Shown here: piece after piece, positions 9,534-18,117 of the stretch | How positions within the stretch are numbered: the stretch's first letter is position 1 | Layout of the letters: each line of letters begins with the position of its first letter | Source: Clostridium kluyveri | GTDB taxonomy: Bacteria > Bacillota > Clostridia > Clostridiales > Clostridiaceae | NCBI RefSeq assembly: GCF_001902295.1 | Contig: NZ_CP018335.1 | Span: 2,666,001-2,730,000 of the forward strand | DNA: 64,000 nucleotides | Direction: 5' to 3' | The notes under the pieces: model-generated | Databases searched by the model: none | What the model was told of the DNA's origin: nothing | Seen by the model: only the letters and a program-made list of their open reading frames with translations | Translations under genes and position numbers: made by a program

Positions 9534-10436
9534 TCAACGTTTAAACCGAAGCATAAATGTCAAAGTATTATCATGATAATCTGCATTTATATTACTTAGT
9601 TGTAATTCCATCAGCTCTTTGGCAATGGCCAAACCCAAACCCGAAGAGTGCTTAGAGCGATTACTATCAGCCTTGTATGTACGGTTAAAAAGTTGTAATA
9701 CATCTTCCTCACTTAAAGGCTCACAATCGTTGCTGATGCTGATATTAACATACTCATACGTTACTCCCAAATCAACTTTGCAGTATGATTTAGCATAGCG
9801 TATGACATTTTGGAGTAAATTCAGCAATACCCTATTGGTAATTTTTTCATCCAACAACACCAAAGGAACTTTTTCATCAAGATTCAACTGTAATGAGATA
9901 CTTTTATCTTCAAAGTCTTGATGAAACAGTAATAAACTATCACACAGCAGCTGATATACTGAGTGCGGGTTTAACTGCACCGGATACTCCTTGGCATCGA
10001 TTAAAGATAAATCATATAATGAATCCACCAGATTGTTTAAGGTTTTCAATTTATATTGCACAGTCTCTAAATATTTTTCTTTGTCTTTTTCCGATAGTTC
10101 TAAATGCAAAATTATGTCGATATATCCCATGATAGAGGTTAGTGGTGTCCGTAAGTCATGAGAAAAATTAGCTAAGATTTTTTTGTACTGCTGCTTTTCT
10201 TTAATATTTTTCAATTGTAATGTCTTATAGCAATCAACTAAATGATTAATTTCAATAGCCAGCTTCTCTGTTGTTTTATCAGGGGCAACCACCTTAATTT
10301 GTTCATTACTTTCAGAAATAAGCCTATTCAATCTGTTAGTTTGTGCAATTAATGCATGGATATTTATTTTTGTAAAATAATATTTTATCAGACAGAGGAT
10401 AGTTACAACTGACAGTATACACACAATATAAATCAT
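9534..10436 (-). CDS. Sensor histidine kinase
   Basis: This is a 300-residue kinase with one N-terminal membrane helix (residues about 2-20) and no large sensory domain. The H-box FSHDLRTPLTS gives phospho-acceptor His93; the N-box is around NLLQNVIRYA and the G-box is SSGLGLAIAKEL. A good AGGAGGAG site precedes the ATG. It is the last gene of a four-gene set (response regulator, ABC ATPase, ABC permease, kinase), an arrangement seen in peptide-antibiotic sensing and resistance loci. Kinases with tiny sensor regions in such loci often take their signal from the ABC transporter; that is inferred here, not shown. Confidence 0.88.
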   Translation of the reverse strand: MIYIVCILSVVTILCLIKYYFTKINIHALIAQTNRLNRLISESNEQIKVVAPDKTTEKLAIEINHLVDCYKTLQLKNIKEKQQYKKILANFSHDLRTPLTSIMGYIDIILHLELSEKDKEKYLETVQYKLKTLNNLVDSLYDLSLIDAKEYPVQLNPHSVYQLLCDSLLLFHQDFEDKSISLQLNLDEKVPLVLLDEKITNRVLLNLLQNVIRYAKSYCKVDLGVTYEYVNISISNDCEPLSEEDVLQLFNRTYKADSNRSKHSSGLGLAIAKELMELQLSNINADYHDNTLTFMLRFKR

Positions 10437-10452
10437 AACTCTCCTCCTTCCA

Positions 10453-11205
10453 TTAGGCTAAATCCTTTTTTTTGAAAATTGTCTGCCCAATAATCAAGCT
10501 TATAAAAATAATCATCAATCCCAACGCCCAACACTTCACATCGAAATAAACATTATTGGACATATAATGGACTAAATTATTATCAAACAAGGTAGTGGGT
10601 GTCCATTTAGAGATGGTTTTTAGGGCACTTACTCTGCCCGCTAAAGTATTGATTGAAACACCTAAAACACGATAAATGAACATCAAAATAAGTAGGTTTA
10701 AAATTTCTGAAACTCCATTAATGGCCAAAACATACCCTAAAATAAAGCTAGAAGCAACAATGGGAAATATATTGCTAAAGGCAATTAAAAATTGATCTAG
10801 AGTTGAATTATTTGCCAAATCAAAAATGACATTACCACTTAAAATAGTAACTGATAAAATAATAGTGCCCATAATGACTACCCCAAAAGATAAAGTAATC
10901 AATTTTGACCAGAAAATAGCTTGACGAGAATGTCCAAAGGAAACTGCCGCACACATTTTTGTCTTACTTTTTCGTGTTAATATTAAAATAACCAATAAGC
11001 ATAAAGTAATAATTAAAGTAGTCATACCGAGTACATTGCTATAATAGAACATTCTTGTGCCATAGGGAAAAGTTGGTTCCTTAAATCTAAAATGCTGTAA
11101 TACCCCTGCGGCAGCCGTGACAAGAAAAGTACTAACTATAATAAGTCCGCAGTATAGCTTTGAACGTATTAAGCGGTAGAATTCACTTCTAATTAGATTC
11201 AACAT
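10453..11205 (-). CDS. ABC-2 type permease
   Basis: This is a six-helix membrane protein of about 250 residues with no ATPase motifs, typical of the permease partner of BcrA-like ATPases. I prefer the ATG at 11205 (MLNLIRSEFYRL), since AGGAGG lies 8 bases upstream; an upstream GTG at 11214 is less likely. It overlaps the ATPase gene by 17 bases and is followed 16 bases later by the kinase gene. Together with the ATPase it probably removes a peptide antibiotic or lantibiotic from the membrane. The exact substrate cannot be deduced. Confidence 0.82.
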   Translation of the reverse strand: MLNLIRSEFYRLIRSKLYCGLIIVSTFLVTAAAGVLQHFRFKEPTFPYGTRMFYYSNVLGMTTLIITLCLLVILILTRKSKTKMCAAVSFGHSRQAIFWSKLITLSFGVVIMGTIILSVTILSGNVIFDLANNSTLDQFLIAFSNIFPIVASSFILGYVLAINGVSEILNLLILMFIYRVLGVSINTLAGRVSALKTISKWTPTTLFDNNLVHYMSNNVYFDVKCWALGLMIIFISLIIGQTIFKKKDLA

Positions 11206-12115
11206 TCTCATCACCTCCTACCAGCCCTAAGAAATATTCTTCTAAGTTCTTACTTTTAACCGTCATCTCTAAAATATCCACATTACCTTCATTTAAGAGC
11301 CTATTAATTTTTTGACGTTGTGCAATATAATTATAAATCTCCAACTGCTCACCGGCTAAAACCCTATAGTCCATATCTACAAAATGATTTTCTAATATAA
11401 AGCAAGCTTTCTTAGCATCATTGACACGAAGGAAAATAAACTGCTGACTCATTTCCAATAATTCTTTCCGGGATAAATCTTGAACAACTTTACCTTTATT
11501 TAAAAAAACAAAACGTGTGGCAATTGATTGAAGCTGTGATAAAATATGACTTGAAATCAAAATTGTAATTTGATGTTCTTGATTTAATTTAAGAAACAGT
11601 TGACGCATTTCAACCATTCCTTCAGCATCCAGACCATTGGTTGGCTCATCTAAAAGCAAAAAGTCCGGTGAAGACAATAAAGCCAATGCCAATGATAACC
11701 GCTGTTTCATCCCTAATGAATATTGGGAGAATTTCTTACGATTATGTTCTGCAAGTCCTACCGTATTTAATACCTTCTCAATTACTGCCTTTTCAGGAAT
11801 TCCACGCAGCAAACGGTAATACTCTAAATTTTGGTGGGCATTAAAGTTATCAAAAAACACATTAGTTTCAATCATGACACCCATTCTCTTGCGGGCATTA
11901 CGTTTTCCATATGGTTCGCCAAACAAAGTGATCTCACCTTTTGTAGGAAATATTTCTTCAGCAATCATCTTGAATAAAGTTGATTTACCAGCACCATTTT
12001 TTCCGATAATAGCACATATTTCCCCTTTATATAGTTCAAAGTCAGTACTTTCCAAGGCAACCTGATCCTTATACCTTTTCTCTAAATTAGTTGTTTTTAA
12101 AATTGGTGTTTTCAT
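11189..12115 (-). CDS. ABC transporter ATPase (BcrA-like)
   Basis: This 308-residue ATPase has Walker A GKNGAGKST near residue 38, signature YSLGMKQRLSLALAL, Walker B FLLLDEPTNGLD, and an H-loop in ISSHILS. The C-terminal about 85 residues form the extension usual in BcrA/lantibiotic immunity ATPases. It is the second gene of the regulator-ATPase-permease-kinase set and overlaps the permease gene. It powers the six-helix permease at the cytoplasmic face of the membrane. Confidence 0.88.
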   Translation of the reverse strand: MKTPILKTTNLEKRYKDQVALESTDFELYKGEICAIIGKNGAGKSTLFKMIAEEIFPTKGEITLFGEPYGKRNARKRMGVMIETNVFFDNFNAHQNLEYYRLLRGIPEKAVIEKVLNTVGLAEHNRKKFSQYSLGMKQRLSLALALLSSPDFLLLDEPTNGLDAEGMVEMRQLFLKLNQEHQITILISSHILSQLQSIATRFVFLNKGKVVQDLSRKELLEMSQQFIFLRVNDAKKACFILENHFVDMDYRVLAGEQLEIYNYIAQRQKINRLLNEGNVDILEMTVKSKNLEEYFLGLVGGDENVESN

Positions 12116-12201
12116 CTTCAGTCCTCCTTTACACTTCTTAGTTTACAAACTGTTTTTTAAGAAGCCTTAAGCAAATTATAAAGAAATCATAAAGATGATA
12201 C

Positions 12202-12876
12202 CTAAACTAGTGAAAAACCGATTCCCCAAATAGTTTTTATATATTCTTCATTGGTAATAGCAGAAATTTTTTTACGAATATTAGATACATGGACACTAAT
12301 ACTATTGTCATTTCCCTGATAAATATCGTTCCACAACAGTTCATACAGCTTAGCTTTAGAGAATACTTGTTTGGGATGCTTCAACATAATTTTTAAAATA
12401 TCGAACTCAACATTGGTGAGATTTAAATCCGACTTTTTAACCATTACCCTATGCTGACTTTCATCCAAAGTAAGTTCTTTCCAGCTTAGACAATCTCCTG
12501 TTTGTTGTAAATAATTTTTACGTAGTTGAACTTCAATTCGTGCAGCAACTTCTTCACGGGCAAAAGGTTTAACCATATAATCATCTGCACCTAATTTTAG
12601 AATGTTCACCTTGTCTTCAATAATACTCTTCGCAGAAATAACAATAACCGGAATAGATGATTGCTTTCTAATTTCCCTCAGCAATTCCTCTCCAGTTAGT
12701 CCTGGCAGCATGATATCCAGCAAAATTAGATTAAAGGATTGTTGTTGAAGTCTTAATTGAGCCTCTGTACCAGAAAAACAGCAAGTTGCTCTGTATCCTT
12801 GTTTTTTCACAATTAATTCCAATATTTTATTAATATCATTATCATCCTCCACAATCAATATTTCTATTTGTTTCAA
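12202..12876 (-). CDS. OmpR-family response regulator
   Basis: This is a 224-residue regulator. The receiver domain has the acidic pair VEDD near residues 9-12, phospho-acceptor Asp54 in ILLDIMLPG, and Lys in MVKPF. The winged-helix domain ends normally with TIWGIGFSLV. It is the first gene of the cassette and is separated from the ATPase gene by 86 bases, so regulator and transporter could have separate promoters. It is intact, unlike the regulator of the Bce-like module near 22000. Confidence 0.9.
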   Translation of the reverse strand: MKQIEILIVEDDNDINKILELIVKKQGYRATCCFSGTEAQLRLQQQSFNLILLDIMLPGLTGEELLREIRKQSSIPVIVISAKSIIEDKVNILKLGADDYMVKPFAREEVAARIEVQLRKNYLQQTGDCLSWKELTLDESQHRVMVKKSDLNLTNVEFDILKIMLKHPKQVFSKAKLYELLWNDIYQGNDNSISVHVSNIRKKISAITNEEYIKTIWGIGFSLV

Positions 12877-12984
12877 AAACTTCAGCTTTAAGAAATCTAT
12901 AAAAATCCAAATAAATATATAAGAATTATAGATTTAATTCATACACTCAATATTGCTATTAGTGTACATAATAACATTTCTCTA

Positions 12985-13100
12985 TAATGTTATACCGCAA
13001 GCCAACGGTACTTTTGCCACGTCCTTTCTAAAATTAAGCAACTAATTTTCCATTTCGAAAATATAGAGTAGTTACTTTATTTATATTCTTATAAGTGAAC
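12985..13100 (-). ncRNA. Possible omega/reRNA region at the tnpB 3' end
   Basis: TnpB proteins use a guide RNA made from the 3' end of their gene and the flanking DNA. Just after the tnpB stop, on the minus strand, is the stem ACCG-TTGGCTTG-CGGT (12994-13009), preceded by GGACGTGGCAAAAGT. The position suits the scaffold end, with guide sequence starting near 12990 and running downward. This is inferred from known TnpB biology; the RNA's boundaries are not visible in sequence. Confidence 0.35.
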
Positions 13101-14209
13101 TGTTCATTTTCTTTATATCTATTAAAGATATTTATTGCAGAATTGATATCCCTATCTATACTCATTCCACATTCGCATTTGTAAACTCTATTGGATAATG
13201 GCATATCGTGTTTATTCCCACAATTTGAACAAATCTTTGAAGTATATGCTTCGTTAATCTTTACTATTTCAACATCATGCAATTTTGCCTTGTATGTTAA
13301 ATAGGTTTTAAACTTGCCTAATCCCCAATTTTCCTTAATACTTCTATTAAACTTCTTAATCTCTGAGTTTTTTATCATTTTCTCTTGTGATAAATTCCCT
13401 ATAACTATAGTTTTATTATCTTCTATAATATGCTTTGTAACAGAATGTAAAAAATGTTCTTGCTGTTTTTTTCTCTTACTATATGTTTTATTTAGTCTTT
13501 GAGTAAGTTTTTTATACCTTCTACTATCTTTTTTCTTTTTATCTCTCATTGACCTAATTTGGTCTAATTTCTTATTCCAGTATTTATCATATCTTGGATT
13601 AATTATTTCTAAAATTTCTCCATTTTGATTAGTTGCTGTAATTAATTTACTGATACCTAAATCAACTGCCAATATATTTTCATTTTGATTTTGTTTTTTA
13701 TCTAATTCATAAGTAATTGAAAGAATATATTTGTCTCTCGTTTTAGTAATCCATATCTCACCATAGTTTTTAGGTATTTTATTGATATCCATTTTTAATT
13801 CATAAAAACCTAGTTTAATTGTTCCATCTTTTATTTTTACATATTGTTTTGGTGTTTTTAATGGATACCAATAGTTCTTATCCTTGTATCTTGGGAGTTT
13901 ACATTTTTCTCCTCTGGCTCGTTTTTTTATACACCCTTTATAATCTTCTTCTAAGTCCATACAAACCGCATGAAGATGTTTTGCGTAAATCTTTGCATAT
14001 TCAGAATTATCTTCTCTTAATTTAATTATTTGATTTCTTTGTTCTGACATTTTTATACTTTTGTTACTATAATCATAAATCTCTTTTCTTTGAGAAAGAT
14101 ATGTGTTATAAAGAATTTTACACCAAAAACTATCATGTTCTAACTGATTTATTTGTTCTCTTGTAGGATAACACTGTATTTTTTTTCATAAGTATAACTT
14201 TGATTTCAT
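13034..14209 (-). pseudogene. tnpB: IS607/IS605-type TnpB with early in-frame stop
   Basis: TnpB is the RNA-guided nuclease of IS200/605 and IS607 elements. RuvC-I Asp is in AVDLGISKL, RuvC-III in DRDINSAINI, and the zinc ribbon is CSNCG then CECG. The usual RuvC-II Glu position reads IVIGNLS, with Gly. A Glu 49 residues later, in NEAYTSKICSNCG, may serve instead; relocated RuvC-II glutamates are known in some TnpBs. The natural start is ATG 14209, overlapping the tnpA remnant by ATGA. Codon 8 is TGA (14186-14188), after which the frame continues with typical N-terminal TnpB sequence (YPTREQ). An internal ATG at 14050 could still give a 338-residue protein lacking the N-terminus. Confidence 0.8.
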
Positions 14210-14534
14210 CTTTCTTCTTGAACATCTTCTTTTATCACTTCCTTTATCACGTTGATTAACTTTTTTTGTTTATAACTTCTACTTCCATAAAGCCTTTTAG
14301 AAAAAACATGAACTATTGTCATTAAATTTTCTACCATTTCTTGTTCATATATTTTTTCTTCTGCTTTATTCATATAACAATCTCTATATTAAATCTTTTA
14401 CACATAATTTCAAAAAAGTCATATCCAAATCTCACAAATCTATCTTTATAAGCTATAATAATTCTTTCAACTTGATTAGATAATATTAAATCCCACATTT
14501 TCTGAAACTTAGTCCTATTATAATTTAAAGCACC
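14206..14534 (-). pseudogene. tnpA: IS607-type serine recombinase TnpA remnant
   Basis: A 5'-truncated and frameshifted remnant of the serine transposase that pairs with TnpB in IS607-family elements. It opens at GALNYNRTKFQ, continues through RIIIAYKDRFVRFGYD (the family's conserved AYKDRLVRFG motif) and breaks near 14374. It resumes as a helical C-terminus to 14206. The N-terminal catalytic domain with the active Ser is gone. The stop codon overlaps the tnpB start as ATGA, as in intact elements. The element cannot transpose by itself. Confidence 0.75.
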
Positions 14535-14539
14535 TCATT

Positions 14540-14879
14540 ATACCATTATTTCTCTAATCAACAATTTTTATCAAAGACATCCTTTGCACTGTAAAATAAG
14601 AGCTTTTTCCAAAAAGGCTGCCTTAATTCTCTATCATATCTATTCTTTCAGTATTAATTTAATACTTACATTATACAAAAATCACACTTGCTATTTTAAA
14701 TATAAGAGTTAAAATGATTATATCACACAAACTGAAGGAGTAATTAAAATAGAGTTTATAAATATCTAAAAAATAATAAAAAAACCTAAAACTACTAAAT
14801 TTTAAACCTACTTTCAAAATATTGAGCTATTATATATCAAATTATTATTTATATTATTTTTGCATATTCACAAATAAAG
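14540..14879. other. Intergenic, nothing recognised
   Basis: About 340 AT-rich bases between the IS607 remnant and the nitroreductase gene. I see no convincing gene, RNA or repeat. An SD-like AAGGAG occurs near 14735 on the plus strand, but no open frame follows it. Confidence 0.5.
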
Positions 14880-15449
14880 TTATTTGATATATGTAATGAG
14901 GTTGGAATTTCTTTCTGGTATATTAACTGTCTCAGTATTCTTATATCCAAACACAGCCGCATAATACGGTTTGTAGCCATCTTGTATTTGTAATTCTTTT
15001 CTCAATTCAGCGGCTTGTGATGAAGCAAATGCAAGCGTGACAAAGAAAATCCAACACGACCCTAAACCAATGGATTCTGCAGCTATTAGCAGATTTTGTG
15101 TAGCAGCAGCACAATCCACTTCAGGACATATGCTTTGTTCATCACCTGACACTATTATCAGTGTCGGTGCGTTATACATACAATGGAATTTCTCATCGCT
15201 ACCCAATGCTGCTAATGGTCCGCCCATATGCTTTGCTACTTTCTTTGCTAAAATATTTAATTTATTCATGATTTCCTTGTTTTGAATGGCTGTAAAATGC
15301 CATGCTTGATTCCCAGCATTAGGTGCATATAGCCCCGCTTCTAACACTATCTGTAATTCTTCATCTTTTATCTGTTCATTTTTAAAACTTCTGATGCTCC
15401 TGCGTTGCTTAATGTTTTTTAAAGTTTCATTGGTAAATATATTTTGCAT
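14880..15449 (-). CDS. Nitroreductase-family flavoprotein
   Basis: This is a 189-residue FMN-dependent oxidoreductase. The N-terminal RRSIRSFK binds the FMN phosphate in this family. The AGLYAPNAGNQAWHF and AAESIGLGSCW segments are also typical. The best start is ATG 15449 (MQNIFTNETL), because AGGAGAGG immediately precedes it; an ATG at 15464 lies inside that ribosome site. Such enzymes reduce nitro-compounds, quinones or enones with NAD(P)H. The gene stands among decayed genes but is itself open and normal in length. Confidence 0.85.
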   Translation of the reverse strand: MQNIFTNETLKNIKQRRSIRSFKNEQIKDEELQIVLEAGLYAPNAGNQAWHFTAIQNKEIMNKLNILAKKVAKHMGGPLAALGSDEKFHCMYNAPTLIIVSGDEQSICPEVDCAAATQNLLIAAESIGLGSCWIFFVTLAFASSQAAELRKELQIQDGYKPYYAAVFGYKNTETVNIPERNSNLITYIK

Positions 15450-15616
15450 ATTCCTCTCCTCCATGAATTATTTAAATTATCTTTACTTTGCTTTTTGTAC
15501 TTTCTTCTTTGATTTTCAATCAATAATTCTAATCTTTCATTCCAGCTGCTTCCAAGATGTGCATTTAGCAGTATTATGATTTCCTCTAACCATTTTTCAT
15601 AGGGTATTCTGATTCA
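15419..15616 (-). pseudogene. Remnant of an unidentified gene upstream of the nitroreductase
   Basis: A minus-strand frame with protein-like, strongly helical composition (for example YEKWLEEIIILLNAHLGSSW) runs from about 15616 into the start of the nitroreductase gene and stops at 15419. It has no start codon or N-terminus. It could be the tail of a lost regulator that once overlapped the nitroreductase gene. I do not recognise the family. Confidence 0.35.
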
Positions 15617-15798
15617 TCAAAAGAATTAAAGCTATCTGTATAATAGCTCGGTAAAATATTTATTTTATTTAGTACATAATACTCTCATAATGCAAATTAC
15701 TTACAGGACCTATATAGAAAAAGGGCTGTCAAGCCGCAATCCTATTTTCTATTTTTTATTTTTCAAATTTTATACTGTCATTATTTTTTTCACGGTTT

Positions 15799-16165
15799 TC
15801 AAGCATAATTTTTTTCGACACGATTAGATTTTTCTTCTTTATCCGGCATCAGATAAACGTACTTTGAATAATCATCAAATTGAACGGTATTTGTTAAAGT
15901 TAGTAGTTCACAACTACCCAATGTGCAGCCCATAATTCCCGCAAAACTAGTTAAAGTATCCTCAAACCCTCTTTCAACATGAATTTCATCACTGACATTC
16001 ATTGTTGCAACCAAAGCTGTTTTAAAGTTTTTTGGTTTAGGGCCTGTAGATGTACCGCCGTAATCAAGATGTTGAAAATAATTTGTCAGCCAATCTTAAA
16101 TTTACACACTCGCCCCATACATGCCAAATACCCTTGACATCTTCCAATCGTGAGAGAGAAGAATG
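15799..16165 (-). pseudogene. Broken flavodoxin-like NAD(P)H oxidoreductase
   Basis: The downstream part reads as the C-terminus of a flavodoxin-fold oxidoreductase, with DYGGTSTGPKPKNF followed by TALVATMNVSDEIHVERGF. Moving upstream the frame meets TAA near 16090, while the +1 frame continues the homology (SRLEDVKGIWHVWGECVNL). This is a single frameshift. Beyond about 16165 the homology ends, so the FMN-binding N-terminus is missing. Just beyond lies the palindrome CCGATGCATCGG (16190-16201) within a local run of higher G+C. Confidence 0.6.
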
Positions 16166-16265
16166 GATACGTTATGCTTATTGGCCTCCCCGATGCATCG
16201 GCCTCCGTATTTTATCCCTTCCAATTAATTATACAATATCACATTTTACTACTCTTTATTATTAT

Positions 16266-16970
16266 TTAACATATATATTTTTTCAACCAATGTCTAAAAT
16301 ACTGCAACTCTTTCTCAGTATGAAAATAGTGTTCTCCATTTTTCATTACTTGTAAGCTACAGTTGAACCTCTTTGCAAATTGGGATACAATGTGAAACTC
16401 ACATAAGTTATCTTCTGAGCCATAGAGAATTGAAGTTGGATTATTCCAAGCAATAATAGGATGTTCTTTCACATAACAGTAGTAATCCCAATAAAGAATT
16501 TGTCCAATAGGTGTTGAAATTTCTTTCTCTATTTTTAATCTGCTTTCACTTATATTAAACCACGTCATCATATTACTTATGATGCGTTCCATATTCACCA
16601 CTGGGGAGAGAAATAAGCACTGCTTCAATGACTCATGGCTATATTCTAATAAGCTAAAATATGCTCCTATGCTACAAGCAAAAATGCTTATATTATTAGA
16701 TAACGATTTTGCATAATCCTTAATAGTATTAAGATCTTGAACGCAGTTTTGAACTTTACAAGCATAGTGTTCATCTTTACGGTCACCATGTTGGGGCAAA
16801 TCAAAGCTGAGCACCTGATAACCTTTCGTTGTTACTTCTTCTGCAAATATAACAATCACATCATCAGCCTTATTTGACATACTGCCATGTACAACTACGA
16901 ATAATTTATCTGATTTATTACCCCACAAAATTGCTGGAATATTATCTATTTTAAAATTATATTTTATCAT
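16266..16970 (-). CDS. Alpha/beta hydrolase
   Basis: This 234-residue protein of the alpha/beta-hydrolase fold has an oxyanion-hole segment VVHGSMSNKADD and a nucleophile elbow ACSIGAYF (Ser near residue 98). A likely catalytic Asp is in YGSEDN and His in GEHYFH near the C-terminus. No signal peptide is present, so it is cytosolic. A good GGAGG precedes the ATG. The nucleophile elbow has Cys before Ser, which is tolerated in the superfamily. Substrate unknown; no close functional neighbours. Confidence 0.8.
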   Translation of the reverse strand: MIKYNFKIDNIPAILWGNKSDKLFVVVHGSMSNKADDVIVIFAEEVTTKGYQVLSFDLPQHGDRKDEHYACKVQNCVQDLNTIKDYAKSLSNNISIFACSIGAYFSLLEYSHESLKQCLFLSPVVNMERIISNMMTWFNISESRLKIEKEISTPIGQILYWDYYCYVKEHPIIAWNNPTSILYGSEDNLCEFHIVSQFAKRFNCSLQVMKNGEHYFHTEKELQYFRHWLKKYIC

Positions 16971-17108
16971 TACAATTTATCCTCCATGAAATATAAATAA
17001 TCTGCGACTCGTCATATATTACTACTGTGAATAATTTATGTATAAATTATTCTATTTTATACAATATCCTGTACCCTTGAATAACTGTTTTGAAATAAAA
17101 TTACCCTG

Positions 17109-17957
17109 CTAACGAAATATTCCTAAAAATCCTGTCAACAATACCACAACTGCAAATATCATTCTATATACTGCAAATATTCTCATAGGTTTCTTTTTCA
17201 AATACAGGATAAACCTGTCGATTACTATTAAAGCCACTAAAAATGATACCAGAAATCCCACCGCAAGAGAGATTATTTCTATAGATGTAAGGCTTGCCAT
17301 ACCACCAATTTTTAAAATCTCCAAAGCGCTCATCCCTACCATGACCGGAATTGCCAGAAAAAAGGAGAATTCAGCAGCAGCAACGGTAGAAAGTCCCGAC
17401 ACCCATCCGCCTATAATTGTCGAAGCTGAACGCGACATTCCTGGAATTATGGCCAGACATTGAAAGGTGCCGATTATCAGGGCCTGCTTTGCTGTAATAC
17501 TCAATCCCCTGTCTCTGGAATTTTTATTTCTAAATTTATTTTCAGCATATATCATCCATATACCACCTAAAAACAAAGTTATTGCCACAGATACCGGTAC
17601 AAACAGATATTTATCTGCCAGATCACCCAATATCAGCTGACAGATAACTCCAGGAATACAGGCAATAAATATCATGAACCAAAATTTAAATCCCGATTTT
17701 TCATATCCAACTTTCTGCGGAAAGAAATTTACAAGAGTTTCTTTTATTTTCTTCCAATACAGTATTACTACTGCCAGTATAGCTCCAAGCTGTATAACAT
17801 ATGTGTACATTTCAACATAAGCAGGGTTGTCCCCTCTAAATCCCATCAAGTTTTCAAAAATCACCATATGTCCTGTTGAAGACACTGGCAGAAACTCCGT
17901 TATTCCCTCTACTATTCCTAATATTATAGATTTTATTATTAAAAATATACTGTCCAT
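17109..17957 (-). CDS. uppP: Undecaprenyl-diphosphatase UppP/BacA
   Basis: This integral membrane enzyme of 282 residues dephosphorylates undecaprenyl diphosphate, recycling the cell-wall lipid carrier; overexpression gives bacitracin resistance. The two signature segments are present: EGITEFLPVSSTGH near residues 17-30 and PGMSRSASTIIGG near 170. About eight hydrophobic helices are seen and the length is normal. It lies directly downstream of a decayed BceAB-type bacitracin/peptide resistance module, so this stretch may once have acted as a cell-envelope stress locus. The UppP gene itself is intact. Confidence 0.93.
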   Translation of the reverse strand: MDSIFLIIKSIILGIVEGITEFLPVSSTGHMVIFENLMGFRGDNPAYVEMYTYVIQLGAILAVVILYWKKIKETLVNFFPQKVGYEKSGFKFWFMIFIACIPGVICQLILGDLADKYLFVPVSVAITLFLGGIWMIYAENKFRNKNSRDRGLSITAKQALIIGTFQCLAIIPGMSRSASTIIGGWVSGLSTVAAAEFSFFLAIPVMVGMSALEILKIGGMASLTSIEIISLAVGFLVSFLVALIVIDRFILYLKKKPMRIFAVYRMIFAVVVLLTGFLGIFR

Positions 17958-18117
17958 GTGATCATCCTTTTCTATTTTTGTAAATATTTTATCCGAACGC
18001 TACCATTGCTAATACTTCCAACTTCTCAAAGTGAGAGATAAGCACTGCTGCACGCCTGGATAAGGTGATTCTTAGGTTCACAGTGATTTACTTATAAGAA
18101 AAATCTTTTTCAAGAAT

